DNA of 64,000 nucleotides from Nitrosomonadales bacterium (GCA_016218415.1 JACRED010000008.1:1-64000), one strand, 5' to 3'; positions 18,693 to 29,127 are shown, counted from the stretch's first letter. Notes: generated by a model from the sequence alone, not told the origin. Numbers and translations: made by a program.

Positions 18693-19625
18693 TTGATGAG
18701 AACACTCGTTATTGGCGGCAGCGGATTTATCGGGTCCCATCTCGTTGACGCCTTGTTGCACGCTGGCCACAAGGTTCGCGTGTTTGACCGCAACCCTGAA
18801 CCATTTCGCGCTCCTGTTCCCGGGGTCGAGTACAGCTACCACGATTTCAATGATGTTGCTGCATTGGCGGAGGCCCTGGAGGGAGTGGATGTCGTTTACC
18901 ATCTGCTTTGCACCACTGTCCCGTCCACTTCCAACCTTGATCCGATTTCGGATATTCAGAGCAATTTGATTGGCACAGTCAAGCTGTTGCAATTGATGTT
19001 GAAAAAGGGTGTCGTCCGGATAGTCTACCTGTCGTCCGGAGGGACAGTTTATGGTGTGCCTTCAACCATTCCCGTTCCGGAGGAGCATCCGCTACAGCCG
19101 ATCTGCTCATATGGCGTCGTTAAAGTAGCGACCGAGAATTATCTCTTCATGTTTCAGGAGTTGTATGGGCTGCGCCCCGTCATATTGCGGCCGTCTAATC
19201 CCTATGGTGAGAGGCAGGGACACGGGGGGGTCCAGGGCGTGATCGGAACGTTCCTCCGCAAGATCAAGGCTTCCGAGAAAATCGAAATATGGGGCGATGG
19301 ATCGGTGGTAAGGGATTATGTCCATATTTCGGATCTGATAAGTTTGTGCCTGAAGGTGGTTGAGCGGGATTCCTGCGGTGTATTTAATGCGGGAAGTGGC
19401 GTTGGGCATTCCGTGCTTGAGATATTGAACGTCATTGAGGCTGTTACCGGAATCTCTGTCGATCCGGTGTTCAAACCATCGCGGAATTATGATGTACCCA
19501 GCGTGATACTCGATACCTCAAAGGCTACACGGAAGTTTGATTGGCAGCCAAGAGTTGATTTGTCGGAGGGGGTAACCAGTACTTGGCGCTGGATGAACGA
19601 TGCTGCTTCTGAAAAAAGCAAATAG
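18693..19625 (+). CDS. NAD-dependent epimerase/dehydratase (UDP-sugar epimerase-like SDR)
   Basis: 310 aa; 'VIGGSGFIGSHLVDALL' Rossmann motif, 'YSYGVVKVATENY' YxxxK-type active site, 'RPSNPYGERQ'. Confidence 0.9.
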   Translation: MMRTLVIGGSGFIGSHLVDALLHAGHKVRVFDRNPEPFRAPVPGVEYSYHDFNDVAALAEALEGVDVVYHLLCTTVPSTSNLDPISDIQSNLIGTVKLLQLMLKKGVVRIVYLSSGGTVYGVPSTIPVPEEHPLQPICSYGVVKVATENYLFMFQELYGLRPVILRPSNPYGERQGHGGVQGVIGTFLRKIKASEKIEIWGDGSVVRDYVHISDLISLCLKVVERDSCGVFNAGSGVGHSVLEILNVIEAVTGISVDPVFKPSRNYDVPSVILDTSKATRKFDWQPRVDLSEGVTSTWRWMNDAASEKSK

Positions 19626-19638
19626 CTGATCTTTCTTC

Positions 19639-20997
19639 ATGCCTATCAATAAAATTATCGTTGTTCTCGGAATGCACCGCAGCGGGACCAGCGCAATCAC
19701 ACGCGGGCTCCAAGTCCTGGACGTTGATTTGGGCGACAAATTGATCGGCGGCATTGCCGGAAACAATGAGAAGGGCTTTTGGGAAGATGCGGAAGTCAAC
19801 GACTTCAATAATGCGCTGCTGGTGAAGCTGGGATCCGCATGGGATCGATTGAACGCGATAGACGAACTCGCATTAATGGGGCCGAAACTTTTGCCGGAGC
19901 GTGATCAGGCAAAAGAGCTTCTGCGCAGCAAGCTGCGCTCAGATTCGATCTTTGCTTTCAAAGACCCGCGTACAGCTGTCCTGCTGCCTTTCTGGCAGAG
20001 CGTGTTTGACGCGTTGGGGCTGACGGCGAGTTATCTGATTGTCGTCCGCAATCCGATGGAGGTTGCCGAGTCTTTGAGTCGGCGTGATGGCATCTCTTTG
20101 CTCAAGGGGATGTTGCTCTGGGTTAAGTATTCAGTTGCCGCCGTTCGCGGCACCCAGGGTGCGCAGCGCGTATTCGTTTCCTATGCGGCGATGATGCACA
20201 ACCCGCGCTTGCAACTAAAGCGAATTTCACAGGCGCTCTATCTCCCCTCGCCTGAGGCGAACCCGCAAGGGCTGTTTGAATACACTGAGGAGTTCCTGGG
20301 CCCCGAGCTTCGCCACAATGTTTCGGCGGTTGATGCACTATTGGCGCCGGGGCAGATTCCACCGTTTGTCAGCAATTTCTACCACTTCCTGTTACAACTG
20401 ACTGGCGATAAAATCCCGCCCAATGGCGAGGAGGTCGAACGTGCCTGGCCGACTATAGAAGGGCATTACGCGGATTTTGTGCCGCTGCTTAATCAGTTCG
20501 ATCAGCTGGAGCATAACGAAAGAGCCGCTCAACCTGACGAGAGCCAAACTCAGATTAGTTCATCAGGTGGCGAATTTCAGGAGCGGCAACCTCAATTTCG
20601 AACCCTCAGGTCATTCATCGATCATCTCGGCTCCGTTTATTCGGATTTCACCAAGTATATCTATAGATGGAATCTCGAGAGTATTCAGGAAGGAAGCCGG
20701 CTGCAGACAGATGAAGGGCGCATGGTTGTGAGTGGTTGGGTAGTGGGAAATGCCCCGACAGCAGTTCATATCGCCACTCGTCAAGACGGCGTAACGCGAT
20801 GCTATCCGTTGAATGTGGAGAGGCCTGATGTGGTTCAGGCAGTTTTAAATGAGCGACCTTCAGGCTCAAAGAATCCGATTTGCGGTTTCAGGCATGTCTT
20901 GAAATCGGATACTGCGTTTGACATTGGCTTCGAAGTGGATGGCTGGATATTCTGGTTATATAGCGGAGAGCCCGCCCCAAGAATCCAGTCGGGCTAA
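19639..20997 (+). CDS. Sulfotransferase-family protein with extra C-terminal domain
   Basis: 452 aa; 'IIVVLGMHRSGTSAITRGLQVLDVDLG', 'FAFKDPRTAVLLPFWQ', 'YLIVVRNPMEVAESL'. Confidence 0.75.
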   Translation: MPINKIIVVLGMHRSGTSAITRGLQVLDVDLGDKLIGGIAGNNEKGFWEDAEVNDFNNALLVKLGSAWDRLNAIDELALMGPKLLPERDQAKELLRSKLRSDSIFAFKDPRTAVLLPFWQSVFDALGLTASYLIVVRNPMEVAESLSRRDGISLLKGMLLWVKYSVAAVRGTQGAQRVFVSYAAMMHNPRLQLKRISQALYLPSPEANPQGLFEYTEEFLGPELRHNVSAVDALLAPGQIPPFVSNFYHFLLQLTGDKIPPNGEEVERAWPTIEGHYADFVPLLNQFDQLEHNERAAQPDESQTQISSSGGEFQERQPQFRTLRSFIDHLGSVYSDFTKYIYRWNLESIQEGSRLQTDEGRMVVSGWVVGNAPTAVHIATRQDGVTRCYPLNVERPDVVQAVLNERPSGSKNPICGFRHVLKSDTAFDIGFEVDGWIFWLYSGEPAPRIQSG

Positions 20998-21078
20998 TTG
21001 GATTGTGCCGAGATGACATTTACCGCTGCGTTATCACCATCACCCGATGCTTATTGACTTCAGGGGGCCAGAGCATAA

Positions 21079-23310
21079 GTGTTAAGTCCAGCAATTCTGG
21101 CAATAGAATCCCAATATGTCTGCATCGCTCGGGAAGGACTATCGCAATCTGCTGGCGTATCGGACACAAGGCAAAATGAATTGAGAACAAATATTAAATT
21201 ACCTGGATGGGTTTTGGTTGAAGCTCATCTGGGACCACTCAGCGGGCGTGATCGGGTCTGCCTGCGCGGGCAACGTCTCTCCTGTCCCGGTGAGATTTTT
21301 GAAATCTTTCTTCCGGTCTTGTATAGCGGTCGCATTAACGAGCTGCTCCAGTTATCCGATGATGTAACCGGCCTGTCCTTGTCCGGATCAGCGGAAGAGC
21401 AGGCGTATCGGCAACCATTGACTATCCGGAGAGTCGGCTGGTTTGAGCGCACCTGGCGCATGGCAAATCGGGTACATCGCGCTTTCCGCCGGCTTACTGT
21501 CAAGCAGCGGGCCAGGGTGGGTCTGTCGCTCTGGGGGGCATTTTTTGATCTGCCCGGCGCGTATCGCATTACAACGCAATTCCGGTGGCGTTTGACCTAT
21601 TTGCAGTGGATCGAACTTTGTGACCGACTGAACGATGAAGATGTGGAACAAATTCGCCTGCATATTGCGAACTTTGCCCTTCCTCCGCATTTTCATATAT
21701 TGCTGAGGGCGGGCGGGGCCGAACAGGGCGCTATACGGGCTACGCTGGATTCGCTCAAGCGACAGTTATTTCAAAACTTCACCTGTGTTGTGCTTGATGC
21801 GGATGGGAAAGGCGGCCCTGCTTTCGATGCCGAAATGGCGTTGGGCGGGGTGGGGTTGAACTCTTGCGTCGTGACGCAGCCGCGTATGTCGGCATGGCTG
21901 GCCCATTTGAACGCGGCACTTGCGGGGCAGCAGGAGTGGGTGATGATGCTGAGCCCCGGCGATGTGCTGCCGGCACATGCTTTGTACTGGTTCGCCAGCG
22001 GGGCGCTCGCTCGCCCCGATGCGGCAGTGTTGTACTCGGACGATGATGCGCTGGATGCGGAGGAGAAACGATGCGAGCCGAGGTTCAAACCCGACTGGTC
22101 GCTCGCGCATATGCGCGCAACAAATTTTGTCGGCGATGCGGCAACGCTGCGCGGCAGCGAAGTTGCGGCAGCCGGTGGAATAAGCCCCGATGATTGCCGG
22201 TACGGAAGTTACGATTTGCTGCTGCGAGTGATAGATGCGGCAGGCGATGCAGGCGAACTCTCGGCGGCCCATATCCCTGCGGTGCTGCTGCACCGGATGC
22301 ATGTTCCCAATGCATCTTCTGATCAGGAAGATTCAAATGCGGCGTGGGAACAGCAAGCGTTGCGTGCACACCTGTCACGCAACAGTGTGGCGGGAGAGGT
22401 GATTGCAACGTTGCCGGGCTGCAGGCGGGTACGCTACGCTTTGCCGGATGAGCCGCCGCTGGTGAGTATCATCGTGCCTACGCGCGATGAACCGGCTATC
22501 ATCCGGCAGTGCGTGGAAAGCATATTGGCAAAGACCACTTATCCCCGCTTCGAGATTCTGGTGGTGGATAACCAGAGCGCCGATCCGGAAGCGCTGGCCT
22601 ATCTTGCGCGGATCGCGGGACAAAGCGGGATCCGGGTATTGCGCTATGACCGGCCGTTCAATTATTCGGCGATCAATAATTTCGCGGTATCCGAGGCGCG
22701 CGGCGAGATACTGTGCCTGCTGAACAACGATACCGAGGTGATTTCTCCGGACTGGCTGGAGGAGATGGCGGGCCATCTGCTGCAACCCAAAGTGGGCGTG
22801 GTGGGTGCGAAACTGTTTTTTCCCGATGGCCGGGTGCAGCACGCGGGTGATACGGTGGGGCCGGGAGGCTGCGCAAACCATCTGCATTCGTTTATCGGGC
22901 GGAATGATCCGGGATACTGTAACCGGGCCGCGGTGGCACAGGAACTTTCTGCAGTAACGGGGGCATGCATGCTGGTCTGGAAGTCTTTATATCAAAAGCT
23001 GGGCGGGCTGGATGAGCAGCACCTCACGGTGGCTTTCAATGACGTGGATTTTTGCCTGCGCGCACGGGAGGCGGGCTATCGCGTGGTGTGGACACCCCAT
23101 GCGGAATTGTTTCACCACGAGTCGGTATCCCGGGGCAAAGATCAAAGTCCGGATAAAATGCGGCGCGCCAAACGCGAGGTGGCCTATATGCGCAAGCGCT
23201 GGAAGCGCGTGATGCGACACGACCCGTTCTATAACCCGAATCTGAGCTATGAGCGGCCGGATTTTTCCCTGAGTCACGCACCCATGGTGAAAAGACCGTG
23301 GCAGATTTGA
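21079..23310 (+). CDS. Family 2 glycosyltransferase with N-terminal extension
   Basis: 743 aa; 'LVSIIVPTRDEPAIIRQCVESILAKTTYPRFEILVVDNQSADP', 'GEILCLLNNDTEVISPDWLEEM', 'GACMLVWKSLYQKLGGLDEQHLTVAFNDVDFCLRAREAGYRVVWTPHAELFHHESVSRG'. Confidence 0.92.
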   Translation: MLSPAILAIESQYVCIAREGLSQSAGVSDTRQNELRTNIKLPGWVLVEAHLGPLSGRDRVCLRGQRLSCPGEIFEIFLPVLYSGRINELLQLSDDVTGLSLSGSAEEQAYRQPLTIRRVGWFERTWRMANRVHRAFRRLTVKQRARVGLSLWGAFFDLPGAYRITTQFRWRLTYLQWIELCDRLNDEDVEQIRLHIANFALPPHFHILLRAGGAEQGAIRATLDSLKRQLFQNFTCVVLDADGKGGPAFDAEMALGGVGLNSCVVTQPRMSAWLAHLNAALAGQQEWVMMLSPGDVLPAHALYWFASGALARPDAAVLYSDDDALDAEEKRCEPRFKPDWSLAHMRATNFVGDAATLRGSEVAAAGGISPDDCRYGSYDLLLRVIDAAGDAGELSAAHIPAVLLHRMHVPNASSDQEDSNAAWEQQALRAHLSRNSVAGEVIATLPGCRRVRYALPDEPPLVSIIVPTRDEPAIIRQCVESILAKTTYPRFEILVVDNQSADPEALAYLARIAGQSGIRVLRYDRPFNYSAINNFAVSEARGEILCLLNNDTEVISPDWLEEMAGHLLQPKVGVVGAKLFFPDGRVQHAGDTVGPGGCANHLHSFIGRNDPGYCNRAAVAQELSAVTGACMLVWKSLYQKLGGLDEQHLTVAFNDVDFCLRAREAGYRVVWTPHAELFHHESVSRGKDQSPDKMRRAKREVAYMRKRWKRVMRHDPFYNPNLSYERPDFSLSHAPMVKRPWQI

Positions 23311-24302
23311 TCATCAGCGGCGCATCACCGGCAGCGCCTGGAGTAGCGTATCTGGTCGAAGAGCGCGCCAATCCATCCACGGATTTTTATATATTGCCCG
23401 CTGTTGCATCCATGGGCTTGCGCGTGGTGCATTGCGGTTTCGCGGATTTGCCTGCGCCCGCCGATCTGGCCGACGCTGTGGTGATCTTTGTGCGTTACGT
23501 GCCGTCAGCATGGGCGAAGCTGGTTGAGGCTGCGCGTCCGCGTTCGCTGGTGTTTTTCATGGATGACGATGTGCTGGACACGGGCGCTTCCGCCGGAATG
23601 CCGTGGCGGTACCGCTACAAGCTGGCAAGATTGGCCGCATGGCGGTCGGGCTGGTTGCATCGGCAGGGCGCTGAATTCTGGGTCTCCACGCCCTATCTGC
23701 TGCAAAAATATGCGGCGTGGCATCCCAGGCTGGTCCTGCCTGCACCGGTGCAAGCCCCTGCGGATCTGTGCCGGATGTTTTACCACGGCACAGCCTCACA
23801 CGAAGCCGAGATCCGCTGGCTGCGCCCGGTGGCGGAAGAGGCGCTGCGCTGCGATGAACGGCTTGCTTTCGAGATCATCGGGGGCCGGGATGTGTACCGT
23901 TTATTTCGCGGGGTGCCCCGGGTCACCGTGGTTCATCCGATGAAATGGACGGCCTACCAGCATTTCCTCGCGATGCAGGGGCGGCATATCGGTCTGGCTC
24001 CGTTGCTGGACTTGCCGTTCAACCGGGGACGCTCATATACAAAATTTTTCGATTTCACTTGCTGCGGGGCGGTGGGGATTTATTCGCCGAACAGCGTTTA
24101 TACCGAAGTGATCAGCCACGGGGTAAATGGACTGATCGTGAAACTGGAACCGGAAGCTTGGGTAAAGGCCATTCTGGACCTTGCGCGGGACGCATCGCTG
24201 CGGCAGTCCTTGTTGCTCAATGCCGGACTCAGCTGCGCAGAGTTGGCTAACACAGCGCAAAATAGTTACTCTGGTCTGGCGAAGCAGAAAACAGAAAAAT
24301 AA
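23298..24302 (+). CDS. Glycosyltransferase (GT1/GT4-like)
   Basis: 334 aa; 'IGLAPLLDLPFNRGRSYTKFFDFTCCGAVGIYSPNSVYTEVISHGVNGLIVKLEPEAWVKAILDL'; overlaps the preceding gene. Confidence 0.75.
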   Translation: MADLIISGASPAAPGVAYLVEERANPSTDFYILPAVASMGLRVVHCGFADLPAPADLADAVVIFVRYVPSAWAKLVEAARPRSLVFFMDDDVLDTGASAGMPWRYRYKLARLAAWRSGWLHRQGAEFWVSTPYLLQKYAAWHPRLVLPAPVQAPADLCRMFYHGTASHEAEIRWLRPVAEEALRCDERLAFEIIGGRDVYRLFRGVPRVTVVHPMKWTAYQHFLAMQGRHIGLAPLLDLPFNRGRSYTKFFDFTCCGAVGIYSPNSVYTEVISHGVNGLIVKLEPEAWVKAILDLARDASLRQSLLLNAGLSCAELANTAQNSYSGLAKQKTEK

Positions 24303-24383
24303 ATGCAATCAGGTTTCATGTTATCGCTCACTTTGCTTCGGCATGTCAGACAAGCGATCACACCAATTCGTGGACGATAAACT

Positions 24384-26432
24384 TTGCAGGAAACTTTTTT
24401 CTCTCCCGGGCAGAACACTGCTCCGCTGATCGCAACTTCGCGTGCCGTGGCCAACCTGCCCGGCCTGGCGAATCTGCTCGAGACACCGGTAGTGCATCGC
24501 TGGTCAGCCGGAAATCCGGCTGCCTGTGGCGGGGTGATCGCATGGGGGCGCAAGCCCAGCGCCAGCGCCGCTGCGAGCTTTGCTGCCAGGCACGGGTTGA
24601 GCGTATTGCGGCTGGAGGATGGTTTCCTCAGGTCGGTGGAGTTGGGTAACCGGGAGCCGCCGCTGTCCATCGTGCTGGATGACTCGGGCATCTATTACGA
24701 CGCGACCGCGCCTTCCCGCCTCGAATCCTTGGTCGCTGCTGCTCACACGGATGAGCAGCAATCCCGAGCTCGCGCTTTGATGGTTGCCTGGCGCGCGGCG
24801 CGGATATCCAAATACAACTTCGCGCGGGATTACGAAGGGACACTCCCTGCGCGCTATGTGCTGGTGGCCGACCAGACGCGGGGCGATGCCTCGATACGAT
24901 ACGGGCTGGCGGACGACACCAGTTTTCAGCGCATGCTGGATGCGGCACTGGCGGAACATCCCGACTGCACGGTATTGCTCAAGGTACACCCCGAGGTGAT
25001 GGCCGGTCGCAAGCGCGGCCATTTCGATCTGGCGGCGCTGGCTCGCAATCCGCGTATCCGGCTGCTGGGCGAAGATGCGCATCCGGTGTCGCTGATCGAG
25101 CACGCGGAAGCCATCTATGCGGTCACCTCCCAGATCGGCTTCGAGGGATTGCTGTGGGGCAAGCCGGTACGCACCTTTGGTATGCCGTTTTATGCCGGCT
25201 GGGGTCTTACCCGCGATGCGTTGCCCGCGCCGGAACGGCGCAAACCGGTATCGCTGGAAAATCTGATCCATGCGGCACTGCTTGAATATCCACGTTATAT
25301 CGACCCGGAAACCGGGCTACGCTGCGAAGCCGAACGGGTGGTTGAATGGATGGCGCTGCAACGGCGGATGCGTGCCCGCTTTCCCGCCACCGTGTATGCG
25401 CAGGGTTTCTCGCTCTACAAGCGGGCGACTGTCCGCAGCTTTTTTCAGGGCAGCCGCGTCAGGTTTATTCCCCGGTCAGCCGATATCCCCGCAGACTCGC
25501 TGCAGGTGGTGTGGGGCCGCAGGGATGTGCCGGCAGAGGAAGCAATGACGATACGGCTGGAGGATGGTTTTATCCGTTCGGTCGGGCTGGGCGCCGATCT
25601 GGTGCGCCCCTTGTCGTGGGTTATGGATCGCCAGGGTATCTATTACGATGCGACGCGTCCTTCGGATCTTGAACTGATCCTGCAAAACACTCGTTTTGAT
25701 GATGGCTTGCTTGCCCGTGCGCACACCCTGCGGGAGCGTCTGGTGGCGGATGGATTGACGAAGTACAACGTGGGGACGTCCGGCTGGCAGCGGCCCGAAA
25801 ACCGCCCGCTTCCGTCTGGCGGGGAGAGCCTACGATCCGCAGCACGGCGGGTGATTCTGGTGCCCGGCCAGGTGGAAACCGACGCTTCTCTGGCCTATGG
25901 CGCCCCGGATATCTGCCGCAATCTCGATCTGTTGCGCGCGGTGCGCACCGCCAACCCGGATGCGTATGTCGTCTACAAACCCCATCCCGATGTAGTGGCC
26001 GGTCTGCGCCGCAAGGGCGTGGGCGAAACCGATACTGCACGCTGGTGCGACGAAGTGCTGGTGGATGCCAGCATGGGCGAGCTGCTGTTGTCGGTGGACG
26101 AGGTGCACACGCTGACTTCGCTGGCCGGTTTCGAGGCGCTGCTGCGCGGCAAGCGAGTGGTCTGCTACGGGCAACCCTTCTATGCAGGCTGGGGTTTGAC
26201 CCGGGATATGTTGCCTGTGACGCGTCGTGCGCGAAGCTTGTCGCTGAATGAATTGGTGGCGGGCGTGCTGATCCTGTACCCCGCGTATATCAGCCGCACC
26301 ACGCAAAGATACACCACGCCGGAACGGGCGCTGGACGAGTTGCTGTCCTGGCGGACGAGTGGCGCAGCGGCCATGCCGTGGTGGGGCGGCATGTACAGAT
26401 TCCTGGTAAAACACTTCCTGCGCCAGCCCTAG
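24384..26432 (+). CDS. kpsC: Capsule polysaccharide biosynthesis protein KpsC (beta-Kdo transferase family)
   Basis: 682 aa with two homologous halves ('LRLEDGFLRSVELG...DDSGIYYDATAPS' and 'IRLEDGFIRSVGLGADLVRPLSWVMDRQGIYYDATRPS'), the hallmark KpsC duplication. Confidence 0.95.
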   Translation: MQETFFSPGQNTAPLIATSRAVANLPGLANLLETPVVHRWSAGNPAACGGVIAWGRKPSASAAASFAARHGLSVLRLEDGFLRSVELGNREPPLSIVLDDSGIYYDATAPSRLESLVAAAHTDEQQSRARALMVAWRAARISKYNFARDYEGTLPARYVLVADQTRGDASIRYGLADDTSFQRMLDAALAEHPDCTVLLKVHPEVMAGRKRGHFDLAALARNPRIRLLGEDAHPVSLIEHAEAIYAVTSQIGFEGLLWGKPVRTFGMPFYAGWGLTRDALPAPERRKPVSLENLIHAALLEYPRYIDPETGLRCEAERVVEWMALQRRMRARFPATVYAQGFSLYKRATVRSFFQGSRVRFIPRSADIPADSLQVVWGRRDVPAEEAMTIRLEDGFIRSVGLGADLVRPLSWVMDRQGIYYDATRPSDLELILQNTRFDDGLLARAHTLRERLVADGLTKYNVGTSGWQRPENRPLPSGGESLRSAARRVILVPGQVETDASLAYGAPDICRNLDLLRAVRTANPDAYVVYKPHPDVVAGLRRKGVGETDTARWCDEVLVDASMGELLLSVDEVHTLTSLAGFEALLRGKRVVCYGQPFYAGWGLTRDMLPVTRRARSLSLNELVAGVLILYPAYISRTTQRYTTPERALDELLSWRTSGAAAMPWWGGMYRFLVKHFLRQP

Positions 26433-26586
26433 CCCGGCGAAGCTTTACACACGCATCCCCGGTAGTATCAAGTCGCGCACAAAACGATCGGGAGATGGGA
26501 TAAGCTCCGCCTATAACGTTCCTTTGCGTACCGGATGGTTTGCTGGTTTGAAAATACGGCTGCAAACATCGGGGAAAATATTATCG

Positions 26587-27744
26587 ATGACGATAGCTTC
26601 GAAGCGGGTGAAAACCCGGCGCGTATATTACATCTCGGGTTATGACCCGCGCGGTGCACGGCATTACCACCGCCTGTACAGCGAGGAAGCAGCCAGACAG
26701 GCGGCGCGGCGCGGTTATGAAATATCGGTGAGCGCGAGGGGTGCGCGGCCTGGCGACAACGCCGGCTGGTCCGTCGATTCGCATTGGCCTGAAGGAGATG
26801 GGCCGCGCACGGATTACCGGTTTCTGGTCTGGGACGATATCGTGCGCCGCCACTGGGAAAAGAGCATGTTCAGGTTATTGGGACAGTGCCTGATCGGATA
26901 CGGGCGCTACCTTGTAGCCGGCGTGTTGCGTCGCATCAGCCATTCACACCGGGGCATCTTTTTCAGCGTCATGCTCCCCGCAGTGTTTGCCGGACTCTGG
27001 GCGCTGACCTTGCTGCTTGTGTTGTCCCTCTGGTCAGTCTTGTGCAAGCAGTTCATGCCATACTGGTTCTTGTGGATGCTTGGTGCGGCCGCGTTGTCGT
27101 TGGCGGTATTGTGGCTGGGAAGCAAGCTGGGAGACCGGCTGGGCGTATTCTGGCTGATGCGGACCATACTCTTCGTCGAAAAATGGGGGGCCGTCGGCAA
27201 CCCGGAGATGGAAGGCAGGATAGACCGGTTCGCGGTCCGCCTGTCACGGGACCAAGCTGAAAATCCCGTGGATGAAGTGCTGCTGGTGGGGCACAGCGTG
27301 GGTTCGGTGATCGCCGCCGCGGTGGCATCGCGTTACCTGAGAGGTCATCCGCCGGAGGGCAGCCTGACGCTGATCACGCTGGGCCAGTGCATCCCCTTGC
27401 TGGCGTTCACCCCGGCTGCAGTGGCTTACCGGAACGAGATCGTGTCGCTCGCTACCGATGGCAGGATCAAGTGGTTCGACATCAGCGCAAAAGCCGACCC
27501 GCTTTGTTTCTTCGACGAGAATCCGGCGCTGGTTTGCAATGCCCCGGCGCAGGCGCCGGGTACCGCCAGAATGGTACACGCGCGTATATTCAAGATGTTC
27601 AGCCCGGAAACTTATAAAACGATCAGAGGCAACAAATTGCGCCTCCATTTTCAATATCTGATGGCTGCCGAACTGGATACCGGGTATGACTACTTTCGCC
27701 TGACTGCCGGCCCCTTGCCGGCAACCTCACAACTGGATCAATAA
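26587..27744 (+). CDS. Membrane protein with alpha/beta-hydrolase-like motif
   Basis: About 385 aa from internal Met; 'YYISGYDPRGARHYHRLYSEEAARQAARRG', two hydrophobic segments, 'EVLLVGHSVGSVIAAAVASRYL' (GxSxG nucleophile-elbow pattern). Confidence 0.6.
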   Translation: MTIASKRVKTRRVYYISGYDPRGARHYHRLYSEEAARQAARRGYEISVSARGARPGDNAGWSVDSHWPEGDGPRTDYRFLVWDDIVRRHWEKSMFRLLGQCLIGYGRYLVAGVLRRISHSHRGIFFSVMLPAVFAGLWALTLLLVLSLWSVLCKQFMPYWFLWMLGAAALSLAVLWLGSKLGDRLGVFWLMRTILFVEKWGAVGNPEMEGRIDRFAVRLSRDQAENPVDEVLLVGHSVGSVIAAAVASRYLRGHPPEGSLTLITLGQCIPLLAFTPAAVAYRNEIVSLATDGRIKWFDISAKADPLCFFDENPALVCNAPAQAPGTARMVHARIFKMFSPETYKTIRGNKLRLHFQYLMAAELDTGYDYFRLTAGPLPATSQLDQ

Positions 27745-27747
27745 GCA

Positions 27748-29127
27748 ATGGCATTCATCCCCGCATACCCCTGTCCCAACAAGAACAAGAGTTCCTTGCT
27801 GTTGCGCTTCCTGCGCGGCTGGCGCTCCTGGCTTGATGTGCTGTTCGAGCGCAGCTACCGCATGAAGATGGGCCATTACCGGTTGCCCGGCATGGACGTA
27901 TACATGGTCAACGAACCCGAACTGGTCCAAAAAATCCTGGTCAAGCAGCCGAGAAACTATCCGAAACATCAGTTGATGCACAAAATGCTGGCACCTTTGC
28001 TGGGCAACAGTATCTTTACGACAAACAACGAGGTATGGGAGCGACAGCGCCGGCTGATGGATCAGGCTTTCGAACAGGCCCGGCTCAAGCTGGTATTTCC
28101 GCTAATGTGCGACGCGGTAAGCGTCATGCTGGCCAGACTGGATAAAGTGGCGGATGGCAGTCCCTATCCGGTCGATGAAGAGATGACTCATGTGACTGCC
28201 GATATCATCTTCCGGACCATCCTGACCTCGCCTCTGTCGGGTCGCGCCGCACACGATGTGTTCGAGAACTTCAACAGGTTTCAGCAGCACACTCTCCGTG
28301 CCACGGTGCTGGAGCTGTATCACCTGCCGGCCTGGTTTTCCAGGAGAGCCTCGATCCGTAGTGCGAATACGATCCGCAGCGTGGTTTCTTCGGTAATACG
28401 CGAACGTTTCGATGCGAGGGAGCGGGGGGAGGGCGGAGATTACCAGGATATTCTTGCTGCACTGATGGAGGCCGTTGATCCCGTTCAGGGGGACAGTTTT
28501 TCCTATCCCGAAGTCGTCGACCAGATCTGCATGTTATTCCTCGCCGGCCACGAGACCTCGGCAAGCGCGCTGGCATGGTCGCTTTATTTGCTGTCCAATT
28601 CTCCCGAGCTGCAACATGAAATGGTCGAGGAGATCGAGTCGGTCACCGGCGGGAAAGCGCTGGCATACGGCGACCTGAAAAAACTGCGCGCCACCTGGAA
28701 TCTGTTCCGCGAGACCCTCAGGCTATATCCTCCGGTCGGATTCTTTGTGCGCGAGGCGGTCGAGTCGCACTGCATGCGCGACAAACAGATCCAGCCCGGC
28801 TCGCCGGTGATGGTCTCGCCGTGGCTGATACACCGGCACCGCGAAAACTGGGAACGTCCGGACGAATTCGATCCCTGCCGTTTCGAAACCGAAGCCGGAA
28901 AGGAATCCGCGCGCAATGCCTATCTGCCTTTCAGTCTGGGCGAGCGCGTCTGCATAGGCGCGGCCTTTGCCACCCAGGAAGCCATCCTGATTCTTGCCAG
29001 CCTGGTACGCCGGTATGAGATCACGCCGGTGCCCGAGCATGTTCCACTCTGTGTGGGCCGGGTGACCATACGCTCGGACAACGGCATCAAGGTCAGGCTA
29101 AAACTGCGCGATTTAAACAGGGTTTAA
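27748..29127 (+). CDS. Cytochrome P450
   Basis: 459 aa; I-helix 'FLAGHETSASALAW', ExxR 'FRETLR', heme-ligand loop 'PFSLGERVCIGAAFATQEA'. Confidence 0.95.
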   Translation: MAFIPAYPCPNKNKSSLLLRFLRGWRSWLDVLFERSYRMKMGHYRLPGMDVYMVNEPELVQKILVKQPRNYPKHQLMHKMLAPLLGNSIFTTNNEVWERQRRLMDQAFEQARLKLVFPLMCDAVSVMLARLDKVADGSPYPVDEEMTHVTADIIFRTILTSPLSGRAAHDVFENFNRFQQHTLRATVLELYHLPAWFSRRASIRSANTIRSVVSSVIRERFDARERGEGGDYQDILAALMEAVDPVQGDSFSYPEVVDQICMLFLAGHETSASALAWSLYLLSNSPELQHEMVEEIESVTGGKALAYGDLKKLRATWNLFRETLRLYPPVGFFVREAVESHCMRDKQIQPGSPVMVSPWLIHRHRENWERPDEFDPCRFETEAGKESARNAYLPFSLGERVCIGAAFATQEAILILASLVRRYEITPVPEHVPLCVGRVTIRSDNGIKVRLKLRDLNRV

